From Amphibacillus jilinensis Y1 (lineage in GTDB: Bacteria > Bacillota > Bacilli > Bacillales > Amphibacillaceae), in NCBI RefSeq assembly GCF_000306965.1, contig NZ_JH976438.1, positions 15,287 through 79,286 on the forward strand: a DNA stretch of 64,000 nucleotides, in the 5' to 3' direction. This document shows positions 52,132 to 60,752 of the stretch, piece after piece. The notes below the pieces were generated by a model. It was not told the origin of the DNA and searched no databases. It saw nothing but the letters and a program-made list of their open reading frames with translations. How positions within the stretch are numbered: the stretch's first letter is position 1; each line of letters begins with the position of its first letter. A program made the position numbers and the translations under genes.

Positions 52132-53469
52132 ATGAACCCTTTCAAAAAACGAGGGAAACGTATTAAAGAAAAAGACGCTTCTCTCGTTTTTCAGTTTATA
52201 TTCGTTAGTTTATTTGGCACATGGCTGCTTTTCTTTCTCCCTTTTCACTTGTCATTTTTAATGGCTACAACGTGGCAGCTCGAAGAACTACAAGCACATT
52301 TTATTAGTTTGTATGGATTAGTGACGTTGTGTATTAGTCTTGTTTTAACGGCGGCATGTGCTTTTGTCTATTATCGTTATTGCTATAACCACTTCAAACA
52401 GCTTATTCATCGACAAAAGCTTGCTAAAATGGTGTTAGAAAACAGTTGGTATGAAACAAAACAAGTCACACAAGAGAGTTTCTTTAAGGATATTCCATCT
52501 AATAAATCAAAGGAGAAAATCAGCCATTTCCCGAAAATCTATTATCGGTTTGAAAAGGGTTTGCTTTACATTCAAGTAGAGATTACACTTGGAAAATTTC
52601 AAGAACCATTATTAAATTTAGAAACAAAACTGGAAAGTGGTTTGTATTGTGAATTGGTATGGAAGGAATTACGTGATTCTTACGTGGAGTACACGCTTTT
52701 CTATGATATGATTGCGAACCGCATTTCCATTGATGAGGTTATCGCACAGGATGGCAGCTTAAAATTAATGGAATCTTTTTATTGGGAGTATGACAAGTTA
52801 CCGCATATGTTGATCGCTGGCGGAACAGGCGGCGGAAAATCATATTTCATTCTCACGTTGATTGAAGCCTTACTCAAAACAGATGCTAAACTATATATAT
52901 TAGATCCCAAAAATGCTGATTTGGCAGACTTAGCTACCGTTATGCCTGATGTGTACTACAAAAAGGAAAATATGACAGCATGTATTGATCAATTCTATGA
53001 GGACATGATGAAAAGGAACGAGGAAATGAAGCAAATGCCGAACTATAAGACTGGTGAAAACTATGCTTATTTAGGCTTGCCTGCTCGCTTTTTAATCTTT
53101 GATGAGTATACGTCATTTATGGAAATGATTGGGAAAGAGAGCATTAAAGTCATGAGTAAACTAAAACAAATTGTTATGCTTGGTAGGCAGTCAGGTTTTT
53201 TCTTGATCCTTGCTTGTCAAAGACCAGACGCAAAGTATCTTGGAGATGGAATTAGGGATCAATTTAATTTTCGAGTAGGTTTAGGTAGAATGAGTGAACT
53301 TGGGTACGGTATGCTTTTTGGCAGCGACGTACAAAAACAATTTTTCTTAAAGCCAATCAGAGGGCGTGGATATGTCGATAAAGGGGATAGTGTGATCTCT
53401 GAATTTTACACGCCCCTTGTCCCAAAAGGACATGACTTTTTAAAGGAAATTGGTAAATTATCTAGCTAG
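52132..53469 (+). CDS. tcpA: FtsK/SpoIIIE-type coupling ATPase TcpA (Tn916 Orf21-like)
   Basis: 445 aa. Two membrane helices (about 20-45 and 60-85) at the N-terminus, then an FtsK-like ATPase: Walker A GGTGGGKS (about residue 233), Walker B RFLIFDEYTSF. It is the coupling protein that takes the relaxase-DNA complex to the mating channel (ConQ in ICEBs1). oriT lies right behind it. Confidence 0.93.
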   Translation: MNPFKKRGKRIKEKDASLVFQFIFVSLFGTWLLFFLPFHLSFLMATTWQLEELQAHFISLYGLVTLCISLVLTAACAFVYYRYCYNHFKQLIHRQKLAKMVLENSWYETKQVTQESFFKDIPSNKSKEKISHFPKIYYRFEKGLLYIQVEITLGKFQEPLLNLETKLESGLYCELVWKELRDSYVEYTLFYDMIANRISIDEVIAQDGSLKLMESFYWEYDKLPHMLIAGGTGGGKSYFILTLIEALLKTDAKLYILDPKNADLADLATVMPDVYYKKENMTACIDQFYEDMMKRNEEMKQMPNYKTGENYAYLGLPARFLIFDEYTSFMEMIGKESIKVMSKLKQIVMLGRQSGFFLILACQRPDAKYLGDGIRDQFNFRVGLGRMSELGYGMLFGSDVQKQFFLKPIRGRGYVDKGDSVISEFYTPLVPKGHDFLKEIGKLSS

Positions 53470-53474
53470 AAGGC

Positions 53475-53571
53475 TGCCCAGTGCGGCGACGTGCGAAGCG
53501 AAAGGCGCTGTGCTGGGCTAAGCCTGCGTGGCGACAGCCACGCCTTAACCCCCCATTTCTAACAGGGGGGT
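53475..53571 (+). other. Origin of transfer (oriT) with flanking GC-rich stem-loops
   Basis: The core at 53548-53571 is ACCCCCC, ATTTCTAAC, AGGGGGGT, which fits the nick-region layout of the Tn916 and ICEBs1 oriT (as recalled). Directly upstream is a perfect stem GCGTGGC/GCCACGC (53526-53532, 53537-53543) and a longer GCCCAG...CTGGGC stem (about 53475-53518). The GC-rich stretch stands out in AT-rich DNA. MobT should nick here; the stem-loops may help relaxase binding or act as single-strand origin (inference). Confidence 0.88.
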
Positions 53572-53639
53572 AGAAAAACAATTGAAAATTGTTCCAAAAG
53601 CCAACAAAGCCTGATGGCACAACGATTTAGGGTATATTA

Positions 53640-53679
53640 AAAAGATGTCAGCTTTTAAGCCAAAGTTGACATCTTTTTA
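53640..53679 (+). terminator. Terminator between oriT and mobT
   Basis: AAAAGATGTCA (53640-53650) with TGACATCTTTT (53667-53677), inner GCTT/AAGC, T-run. It sits 5 bases before the mobT ribosome site, so transcription of mobT from upstream would need read-through or an own promoter. Confidence 0.75.
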
Positions 53680-53695
53680 GTTAGGAGGAATGCAA

Positions 53696-54907
53696 GTGTA
53701 TCAAATGCCTTGGTATCACGTATTAAGAGAAAAAAGATTGGAATATGGTGTATCACAAAATAAATTGGCGGTACACGTTGGAATTTCAAGACAATATCTA
53801 AGTGAAATTGAGACAGGAAAAGTGACACCCTCGGAAGCTATTCAAACTACTTTGTTCGATATTTTAGAACAATTTAACCCAGAAGCACCATTGGAAATAT
53901 TATTTGACTATGTGCGAATCCGATTTTTAACAACGAATCCTACCCTAGTAATTGAAGATATTTTACAGTTGAAAAAGAGTTATATGCTTCACGAAGATTT
54001 CGCGTTTTACTCGTACTTTGAGCAATATGTCTATGGGGATATTGTGGTGATGGTTTCACCTGATGAGGACAAAGGATGTCTGCTTGAACTAAAAGGAAAA
54101 GGTTGTCGTCAATTTGAAAATTTCCTTTTAGCTCAACAACGGACATGGTTTGATTTTTTTATGGAAGTGTTTCGTGTGGGTGGTGTCTTTAAGCGAATTG
54201 ACCTTGCCATTAATGATAAGACAGGCATTTTGGATATCTCCTTTCTCACTCAAAAATGCAGAAATGAAGAATGTGTCACGGTATTTCGCAATTTTAAAAG
54301 TTATCGTTCGGGTGAACTGGTTCATGCAGAAGATAAACCTGACATGGGTCATACCTTATATATCGGTTCGTTAAAAAGTGACGTATATTTTAGTATCTAT
54401 GAAAAAGATTATGAGCAGTATGTGAAATATGGTACGTCTATTGAGGACACCGATGTGAAAAATCGTTTTGAAATTCGGCTTAAAAATGATCGAGCCTACC
54501 ATGCGATTGTTGACTTAATGACTTATGAGGACGCAGGGAAAACTGCTTTCTCCATCATTAACCGTTACATTCGTTTTGTCGATAAGGATGAGAAAAAACG
54601 GCGGAGCAGTTGGAAAATGAATGCAGATTGGCAACGCTTTTTGGATTTGGGCGTGAATCGAAAAATCTCTTTAACGACAAAACCCGAACCTTATACGTTT
54701 GACAAAACGTTGAGATGGTTAGCTCATCAAGTTGCTCCTACTTGGAAGCTAGCAACAGAAGTGGATGAAATCAATCAAACCACTGTCATCAAAGATATGT
54801 TAGCACAAGCAGAGTTATCGAAACGTCATCAAAAGATACTTTTGCAACAAACCGTCCCAGTGGAGAAAGCAATCCGCCTTCCGTCCACTAACAATGATGA
54901 AAAATAG
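53696..54907 (+). CDS. mobT: Relaxase / replication initiator MobT (Tn916 Orf20-like, Rep_trans family)
   Basis: 403 aa from GTG 53696, seven bases after AGGAGG; the ATG at 53690 is too close. An N-terminal XRE-type helix-turn-helix (about 12-65) precedes the Rep_trans relaxase domain (about 100-350). GHTLYIGSLKSDVYFSIYEK is the conserved strand with the likely tyrosine region. It nicks oriT, stays bound to the 5' end and starts rolling-circle transfer and replication. NicK of ICEBs1 is the relative. Confidence 0.92.
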   Translation: MYQMPWYHVLREKRLEYGVSQNKLAVHVGISRQYLSEIETGKVTPSEAIQTTLFDILEQFNPEAPLEILFDYVRIRFLTTNPTLVIEDILQLKKSYMLHEDFAFYSYFEQYVYGDIVVMVSPDEDKGCLLELKGKGCRQFENFLLAQQRTWFDFFMEVFRVGGVFKRIDLAINDKTGILDISFLTQKCRNEECVTVFRNFKSYRSGELVHAEDKPDMGHTLYIGSLKSDVYFSIYEKDYEQYVKYGTSIEDTDVKNRFEIRLKNDRAYHAIVDLMTYEDAGKTAFSIINRYIRFVDKDEKKRRSSWKMNADWQRFLDLGVNRKISLTTKPEPYTFDKTLRWLAHQVAPTWKLATEVDEINQTTVIKDMLAQAELSKRHQKILLQQTVPVEKAIRLPSTNNDEK

Positions 54908-55026
54908 AAAGACTAACTATATAAAGTCAAGTGAGAAATAAAAGAGATGGTTTTAGAGTTGAATAATGATTTTACAGAAATGAAAGCACACGAAATAAAC
55001 CTGAGAAAAGTTCTTTTTTCGCAAGG

Positions 55027-56211
55027 TTATTGTCTAATTTCATAGGGTTCATTCTTCTTGAGTATCGCATGAATGATATAGCACAGTTTTCTAGCGACAG
55101 CTCCAACAGCCGTGAGGTGATGCTTTCCTTCTGAACGCTTTTTTTGATAGAAGTCTTTAAGAACAGGATCGTGTTGTGATGCCACCAAAGCAGCTGAAAA
55201 TAAAGACTTTCGCAAATAAGGTGACCCTCGCTTGCTCATGACGTTATGTGTAGCTTCATATTCACCAGATTGTGTGACAGAAGCATCTAAACCAGCATAA
55301 GCTACTAACTTTGCAGGATTGGAAAACTTATGAATATCGCCAATTTCTCCAAGAATAGAGGCACCGTTAATGGGGCCGATTCCTGGAACGGTTTCAATGA
55401 CGGAATGTAGCGTATGCATAATTTTCTTGATTTCCATTTCTGTTTCCTTAATTTGTGTTTCGAGAAACTTCAGCTGTTCAATCATAGAGCGAAGTTGGAA
55501 AGTAAAGGCACCTTGGGCAAATTTGATTCCAAAAGAGTGTGACGCTGCCTGTTTTAATGATTCTGCTTTTTCCATACCTAATCGGCTTCGACTGGCTTCA
55601 CTAAGTAATTCAGCTAATGTATCCGCTGGGACTTTATGAAGTTTCTCGGGGGAGCTATATTCAAGTAAAATTTCTTTGGACGCTTTTCCAAAGATACCTA
55701 TTTTGCTAAATACAGAATCGTATTCAGGAAATACTTGATCCAATACGGCAATAATTTTTCGTTTAAAGTCACTGGATGTGCCAACCAAATAAGTACGATA
55801 ACGAGACAATTGTTTGAGAGAGAATATGTTCTCATCGGAAAGGGATGTTTCTATGAAAGCTCCATAGCGAATTAAGTCTGCGATTAATACAGAATCGATA
55901 ATATCATTCTTTCGTTTTCGAATTTCTGTTCCTTTCCGCCAACCATCTGTTTGAATGGGATTCAGGACATGGATTAAAAGATGACGGTCATGTAAAAATG
56001 AGTAGATGGCTAACCAATAGTGCCCAGTAGCTTCCATACCTACAGTAAAGTCGTCTATGGAAGGGGAAAAGGATTGGAGTTTTGTAAGTAATTTTTCTCC
56101 ACCTTCTGTTGTGTTAGGAAAAGAGAATCCTTTAAGTACAACCTTGCCTTCTTCATTCATAACAGAAGCTACATGAGTACGTTTACCAATATCGATACCA
56201 AGGTAGAACAT
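55027..56211 (-). CDS. IS110-family transposase (DEDD recombinase)
   Basis: 394 aa from ATG 56211, which has AAGGGTG just upstream; a longer start at 56253 has none. N-terminal RuvC-like domain with GIDIGKRTH (first Asp), GMEATGHYW (Glu) and KRKNDIIDSVLIADL (Asp pair). C-terminal transposase_20 domain with VPGIGPINGASILGEIGDI and catalytic-serine region near YAGLDASVTQSGEYE and KRGSPYLRKSLF. It looks intact. Family knowledge: this recombinase uses a bridge RNA from the element's own end to choose donor and target. Confidence 0.93.
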   Translation of the reverse strand: MFYLGIDIGKRTHVASVMNEEGKVVLKGFSFPNTTEGGEKLLTKLQSFSPSIDDFTVGMEATGHYWLAIYSFLHDRHLLIHVLNPIQTDGWRKGTEIRKRKNDIIDSVLIADLIRYGAFIETSLSDENIFSLKQLSRYRTYLVGTSSDFKRKIIAVLDQVFPEYDSVFSKIGIFGKASKEILLEYSSPEKLHKVPADTLAELLSEASRSRLGMEKAESLKQAASHSFGIKFAQGAFTFQLRSMIEQLKFLETQIKETEMEIKKIMHTLHSVIETVPGIGPINGASILGEIGDIHKFSNPAKLVAYAGLDASVTQSGEYEATHNVMSKRGSPYLRKSLFSAALVASQHDPVLKDFYQKKRSEGKHHLTAVGAVARKLCYIIHAILKKNEPYEIRQ

Positions 56212-56249
56212 GAAATCACCCTTAAAAAATATTTTGGATTGAATGCCAC

Positions 56250-56410
56250 TCATCTGAAAAGCGTTACTACCTTGTCCTAGATACGGAGTAAGGCGAAAGC
56301 CTTCAACATCTAACTCATTCGTAAACTGCTTATCAGAGAGAGACGCCAGTCTTTCGATAACGAGTTCATAGACCCAAGGAGAAAACGGCTTAACCTCTCA
56401 ATCCAATAAA
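56250..56410 (-). ncRNA. Putative IS110 bridge RNA
   Basis: On the minus strand, before the transposase, the sequence folds into stem-loops, for example AAGGCTTTCGCCTT (56294-56307). Position and size fit the bridge RNA in the left end of IS110-group elements. The loops that pair with target and donor cannot be assigned without knowing both insertion junctions. Boundaries are estimates. The remaining gap up to 56526 is the ordinary tcpD leader. Confidence 0.45.
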
Positions 56411-56526
56411 TATATTATCTCAGAAAAACTGAGTTAATATCTAACTAAATTACTTTGGTTCATAGAGTTTCCTATTAAAAATCGGAAGATAAAAACTCTA
56501 AATATAATATACAAGGAGATAGTCAG

Positions 56527-56748
56527 ATGAACTTTGGGCAGAATATTTATAACTGGTTTTTGGACAATGCTCAATCCTTAGTCTTAATGGCAATTGTGAT
56601 GATTGGTATTTATTTAGGATTCAAGCGTGAGTTTTCCAAATTGATAGGATTTCTGATTATTGCGCTCGTGGCAGTAGGATTAGTCTTTAATACAAGTGGT
56701 GTTAAGGATGTATTGTTGAATTTGTTTAATAGAATTATAGGTGCGTAG
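56527..56748 (+). CDS. tcpD: TcpD-family small membrane protein (Tn916 Orf19-like)
   Basis: 73 aa with two membrane helices (about 17-29 and 36-55). MNFGQNIYNWFL and LFNRIIGA are as in Tn916 Orf19. It is a component of the mating channel of this element type; exact role unknown. ATG after CAAGGAGATAGTCAG. It is now cut off from mobT by the IS110 insertion. Confidence 0.87.
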   Translation: MNFGQNIYNWFLDNAQSLVLMAIVMIGIYLGFKREFSKLIGFLIIALVAVGLVFNTSGVKDVLLNLFNRIIGA

Positions 56749-56870
56749 ATGTTACAATTTATGGAGATTGTTATGTATTTATTGTAAGATTGAAGCATCG
56801 TATAAAAGATTATAGCATTCCTTATTCAACCAACGGGCCATTTTGTGGCGTAAGTAAAGGGGGAAGCAAG

Positions 56871-57191
56871 ATGAACTTTATAAAAACGAAACAATTTTTT
56901 GTGTTTTTATCGCTATTATGTGCAATAGGTGTATTTTTAATGAGTGGTCCATTTCAAAGTATGGCGTACTGGGGAAATGATTTTACTTGGTATTGGGTTG
57001 GAGTTGCTTTCACTTATTTTCTTTGGTTGATGGGTATAGTTTTCTTAGTGGTAGCAATTACTAGGGAAGCAAACGTAAACGGAAAATTAATATTTGGTTT
57101 GTCAATGCTCGGGATAGCGACACTTATTTTATTAATTTGTGGTTTTTTATGGACTACCTTTGTGATAATTGCAGGAATGTCTGGAATGTGA
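56871..57191 (+). CDS. Small membrane protein, unknown
   Basis: 106 aa from ATG 56871 (AAGGGGGAAGC upstream); a longer start at 56790 has no ribosome site. Three hydrophobic helices (about 8-25, 37-60, 72-100). I do not recognise it. It lies between tcpD and ardA, where the standard Tn916 block has no gene, so it is probably cargo, possibly surface exclusion or an accessory membrane protein (speculation). Confidence 0.65.
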   Translation: MNFIKTKQFFVFLSLLCAIGVFLMSGPFQSMAYWGNDFTWYWVGVAFTYFLWLMGIVFLVVAITREANVNGKLIFGLSMLGIATLILLICGFLWTTFVIIAGMSGM

Positions 57192-57299
57192 CTTTTTCAC
57201 AACTGGCTGCGATTGTTGAATAAGAGCTTAATAAGAAAATTTATGCTATTTCCTATTTGAAAATCAAAATTGATTAAGAGGACAACGGATTCTCAAAAA

Positions 57300-57332
57300 A
57301 ACAGTTAACTTTAAACAGTTAGCTGTTTTTTT
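57300..57332 (+). terminator. Terminator upstream of ardA
   Basis: AACAGTTAACT (57300-57310) with AGTTAGCTGTT (57317-57327), one G-U, 6-base loop, T8 run. Confidence 0.85.
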
Positions 57333-57365
57333 AATGCTTATTTTACAAAAGGGGTGTGATAACAA

Positions 57366-57866
57366 GTGGAAATGCAAGTTTTTATAACGAATCTCGGTAA
57401 ATATAATGAAGGAGAAATCATGGGTTCGTGGTTTACACCACCCATTGATTTTGAAGAGGTAAAAGAACGAATCGGGTTAAATGGTGAATATGAAGAATAC
57501 GCTGTGCATGATTACGAGCTGCCATTTGAAATCCATGAGTACATGCCGATTTCCGAAATCAACCGCTTATGTGAAATGGTACAAGAAATCGAAGGTTCTC
57601 CCTTGTACGACGCACTTTCAGAAATACAGAATTATTGGTTTAATAGTGTCGAAGAATTACTGGAAAATCAAGATGATATTATTTGTTATCCCGATTGTGA
57701 CAACATGGAAGATGTCGCAAGGTATTTGATAGAGGAATCAGGAACACTAGGAGAAGTACCTGTTCATTTACAAAATTATATTGATTATCAAGCCTATGGA
57801 CGTGACCTTGAAATAGGAGCAAATTTTCTTGTAACGAATCATGGGGTATTTGAATATGTCGGATAA
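57366..57866 (+). CDS. ardA: Antirestriction protein ArdA (Tn916 Orf18-like)
   Basis: 166 aa, as long as Tn916 ArdA. GTG start after AAAGGGGTG; ATG two codons later is possible. Very acidic, with FTPPIDFEEVKERIGL, EEYAVHDYELPFEI, and the antirestriction motif in YLIEESGTLGEVP, then LQNYIDYQAYGRDLE. It imitates bent B-form DNA and blocks type I restriction enzymes when the element enters a new host. It is enclosed by terminators on both sides. Confidence 0.94.
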   Translation: MEMQVFITNLGKYNEGEIMGSWFTPPIDFEEVKERIGLNGEYEEYAVHDYELPFEIHEYMPISEINRLCEMVQEIEGSPLYDALSEIQNYWFNSVEELLENQDDIICYPDCDNMEDVARYLIEESGTLGEVPVHLQNYIDYQAYGRDLEIGANFLVTNHGVFEYVG

Positions 57867-57874
57867 ATTGGAAG

Positions 57875-57905
57875 GCAGTCTGTTTTATAACAGGCTGCTT
57901 TTTTC
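57875..57905 (+). terminator. Terminator downstream of ardA
   Basis: GCAGTCTGTT-type stem (57875-57884 with 57889-57898, one G-U), 4-base loop, T6. Confidence 0.85.
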
Positions 57906-57923
57906 TTTGGAGGATGATAAGAC

Positions 57924-58304
57924 GTGAAGAAATTAAAAAGTTACACACGAATCTGGTCGGTTGAAAAAGTGATTTATGCGATTAATGATTTTCGTTTACC
58001 CTTTCCTGTCACTTTTTCGCAAATGACTTGGTTTGTGCTTTCTCTTTTGGCTGTCATGTTACTTGGAAACCTTCCCCCTCTCTCTTTGATTGACGGAGCA
58101 TTACTAAAATATGTTGGTGTTCCAGTAGCTTTGACATGGATTATGAGTAAAAAGAGTTTTGACGGTAAAAAGCCTTATGGCTTCCTAAAGTCCGTTATCA
58201 CGTATTGGTACCGCCCTAAAGTGACGTATGCAGGGAAAGCGGTAAAACTTCAAAAACAAACAATTAATGAAACCATTACAGTGGTAAAGGGGGAAATCGT
58301 ATGA
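57924..58304 (+). CDS. tcpE: TcpE-family conjugal transfer protein (Tn916 Orf17-like)
   Basis: 126 aa, GTG start after GGAGG. Two membrane helices (about 35-50 and 57-75). KLKSYTRIWSVEKVIYAIND and the basic end are typical of TcpE/ConD-like proteins of the mating channel. The stop overlaps the start of the VirB4-like gene. Confidence 0.88.
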   Translation: MKKLKSYTRIWSVEKVIYAINDFRLPFPVTFSQMTWFVLSLLAVMLLGNLPPLSLIDGALLKYVGVPVALTWIMSKKSFDGKKPYGFLKSVITYWYRPKVTYAGKAVKLQKQTINETITVVKGEIV

Positions 58305-60748
58305 GTTATCCAATTAAATATATCGAAAATAACCTTGTTTTTAATCATGACGGAGAAGCCTTTGCATATTACGAATTATTGCCATACAACTATTCCTTCT
58401 TATCTGAAGATGAAAAAATGCAAGTGCACGAACACTTTAGGCAATTAATTGCCCAAAATCAAGATGGAAAAATCCATGCCTTACAGATAAGCACCGAAAG
58501 CAGTATTCGGTCGGTCCAAGAAAGAAGTAAAGAACTTGTGACAGGAAGGCTGCAAGAAGCAGCTTACAATCGAATTGACGACCAAACAGAAGCCCTTGTT
58601 TCCATGATTGGAGAACATCAAGTCGATTATCGTTTCTTTATTGGATTTAAGCTTTTGTTGAATGAAGAAGAAGTCAGTATGAAATCGATGGGGAAATCAG
58701 TAACGGCGTCTCTCTCAACTTTTGTTCGAGATGTGAATCATCACTTGATGGGTGATTTTGTTTCTATGCCACATAGTGAAGTTGCTCGTTTTCTGAAAAT
58801 GGAACAATTATTACAGAATAAAATCACTAAGCGTTTTAAGGTTCGGCCTTTAACGAAAAATGACATGGGGTATTTAATCGAACACTTACACGGACAAACG
58901 GGTATTGCCTTTGAAGATTACAGTTATAATCTCTCTTATAAGAAAGGTGAAAAAGAAACTTACGTTAAACGTTATGACCTCATTAAACCAACTCGTTGCT
59001 TGATTACGGAAAAACAGCGTTACATGAAGTTGGAACAAGAAGATACAACAACCTATGTTGCTTACTTTACCATTAACTCGATTGTCGGTGATTTGGAATT
59101 TCCTAGTGATGAAATCTTTTACTACCAGCAGCAACAATTCACATTTCCCATCGACACCTCTATGCATGTCGAGATAGTCACCAATAAGAAAGCATTATCA
59201 ACCGTACGTAACAAAAAAAAGGAATTAAAGGATTTAGATAACCATGCGATGGATTCAGATAATGAAACGGGAAATAACGTGTTGGAAGCTTTGGAACAAG
59301 TCAATGAATTAGAGGATGTCCTCGATCAGACGAAAGAATCCATGTATAAGTTAAGCTATGTCATTCGGGTATCTGCTTCTAATTTGGATGAGCTCAAACA
59401 ACGCTGTAATGAAGTCAAAGATTTTTATGATGACTTAAATGTAAAACTGGTTCGTCCGTTTGGCGATATGTTGGGTTTACATGGTGAATTTATTCCTGCC
59501 AGTAAACGCTATATCACCGACTATGTACAGTATGTCACTTCGGATTTTTTAGCTGGCCTTGGATTTGGTGCAACACAAATGCTAGGTGAAACAGAAGGCA
59601 TTTATTTTGGGTACAACTTAGATACGGGAAGAAATGTCTATCTCAATCCTAGCCTCGCTAGTCAAGGCGTAAAAGGCTCTGTCACCAACGCTTTGGCCTC
59701 TGCTTTTTTAGGTTCACTTGGTGGTGGAAAATCGTTCTCCAATAACTTACTGGTATACTATGCCGTTCTTTTTGGTGGTCAAGCATTGGTTGTCGACCCT
59801 AAGGGCGAACGTGGCGGCTGGAAAGAAGCTTTACCTGATATTGCTGATGAAATTAATATCGTTAATTTAACCAGTGAAGAAAGCAATCAAGGGCTGCTTG
59901 ACCCGTTTGTCATTATGAAAAATAAGAAGGATTCGGAAAGTTTAGCGATTGATATTCTTACCTTCTTAACGGGTATTTCCAGTCGGGATGGTGATAAGTT
60001 TCCTGTCTTACGACGAGCTATTCGAGCAGTCGGTCAACAAGATGAACGCGGCTTAATGCTGGTGATTCATGAACTAAGGAGTGATCCAAATCCGCTTGCT
60101 TACACTATTGCAGATCATATCGAAAGTTTTACCGATTATGACTTTGCCCACCTTCTTTTTTCAGACGGAACGGTTCAAAATTCTATCAGCTTAGAAAAAC
60201 AGCTCAATATTATACAGGTGGCAGATTTAGTATTGCCTGACGCGGAAACAAACTTTGAAGAATACACGACAATGGAATTATTGAGTGTTGCCATGTTAAT
60301 TATTATTTCTACATTTGCCTTAGACTTCATTCACTCTGATCGCAGCATTTTTAAAATTGTAGATGTTGATGAGGCCTGGAGCTTTTTACAAGTGGCACAA
60401 GGGAAAACACTTTCTAATAAACTGGTACGTGCTGGTCGCTCCATGAATGCAGGTGTGTACTTTGTTACTCAGAACGCTGACGATCTAACAGACGAAAAAT
60501 TGAAGAATAATATTGGTGTGAAATTTGCGTTTCGTTCCAGGGATAGTACAGAAATTAAAAAAACGCTTCAATTTTTTGGCGTGGACGCGGAAGATGAAGC
60601 CAATCAACGTCGATTAAGAGAATTGGAAAATGGACAATGCCTTATGCAAGATTTATATGGACGAGTTGGGATTATTCAGGTTCATCCTGTGTTTGAAGAT
60701 TTATTTGACGCTTTCGACACTCGCCCACCTGTCCTAGAAAGGCAGTGA
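58301..60748 (+). CDS. VirB4-like conjugation ATPase (Tn916 Orf16-like, ConE/TcpF type)
   Basis: 815 aa, the same length as Tn916 Orf16. Walker A GSLGGGKSFS (about residue 472), Walker B KIVDVDEAWSFL, then VTQNADDL. It supplies energy for the type IV-like secretion channel and sits at the membrane on the inside. It overlaps tcpE by 4 bases and is followed after 4 bases by the VirB6-like gene. Confidence 0.94.
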   Translation: MSYPIKYIENNLVFNHDGEAFAYYELLPYNYSFLSEDEKMQVHEHFRQLIAQNQDGKIHALQISTESSIRSVQERSKELVTGRLQEAAYNRIDDQTEALVSMIGEHQVDYRFFIGFKLLLNEEEVSMKSMGKSVTASLSTFVRDVNHHLMGDFVSMPHSEVARFLKMEQLLQNKITKRFKVRPLTKNDMGYLIEHLHGQTGIAFEDYSYNLSYKKGEKETYVKRYDLIKPTRCLITEKQRYMKLEQEDTTTYVAYFTINSIVGDLEFPSDEIFYYQQQQFTFPIDTSMHVEIVTNKKALSTVRNKKKELKDLDNHAMDSDNETGNNVLEALEQVNELEDVLDQTKESMYKLSYVIRVSASNLDELKQRCNEVKDFYDDLNVKLVRPFGDMLGLHGEFIPASKRYITDYVQYVTSDFLAGLGFGATQMLGETEGIYFGYNLDTGRNVYLNPSLASQGVKGSVTNALASAFLGSLGGGKSFSNNLLVYYAVLFGGQALVVDPKGERGGWKEALPDIADEINIVNLTSEESNQGLLDPFVIMKNKKDSESLAIDILTFLTGISSRDGDKFPVLRRAIRAVGQQDERGLMLVIHELRSDPNPLAYTIADHIESFTDYDFAHLLFSDGTVQNSISLEKQLNIIQVADLVLPDAETNFEEYTTMELLSVAMLIIISTFALDFIHSDRSIFKIVDVDEAWSFLQVAQGKTLSNKLVRAGRSMNAGVYFVTQNADDLTDEKLKNNIGVKFAFRSRDSTEIKKTLQFFGVDAEDEANQRRLRELENGQCLMQDLYGRVGIIQVHPVFEDLFDAFDTRPPVLERQ

Positions 60749-60752
60749 TAAG

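Larger units (their letters stand above)
54930..56450 (-). mobile_element. IS110-family insertion sequence (borders approximate)
   Basis: Inserted between mobT and tcpD, where Tn916-like elements have no such gene, and opposite to the conjugation operon. IS110 elements lack clear terminal inverted repeats, so the borders cannot be set by eye. The non-coding stretch before the transposase (about 56212-56440) is about 230 bases, as expected for the left end carrying a bridge RNA. Confidence 0.8.
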
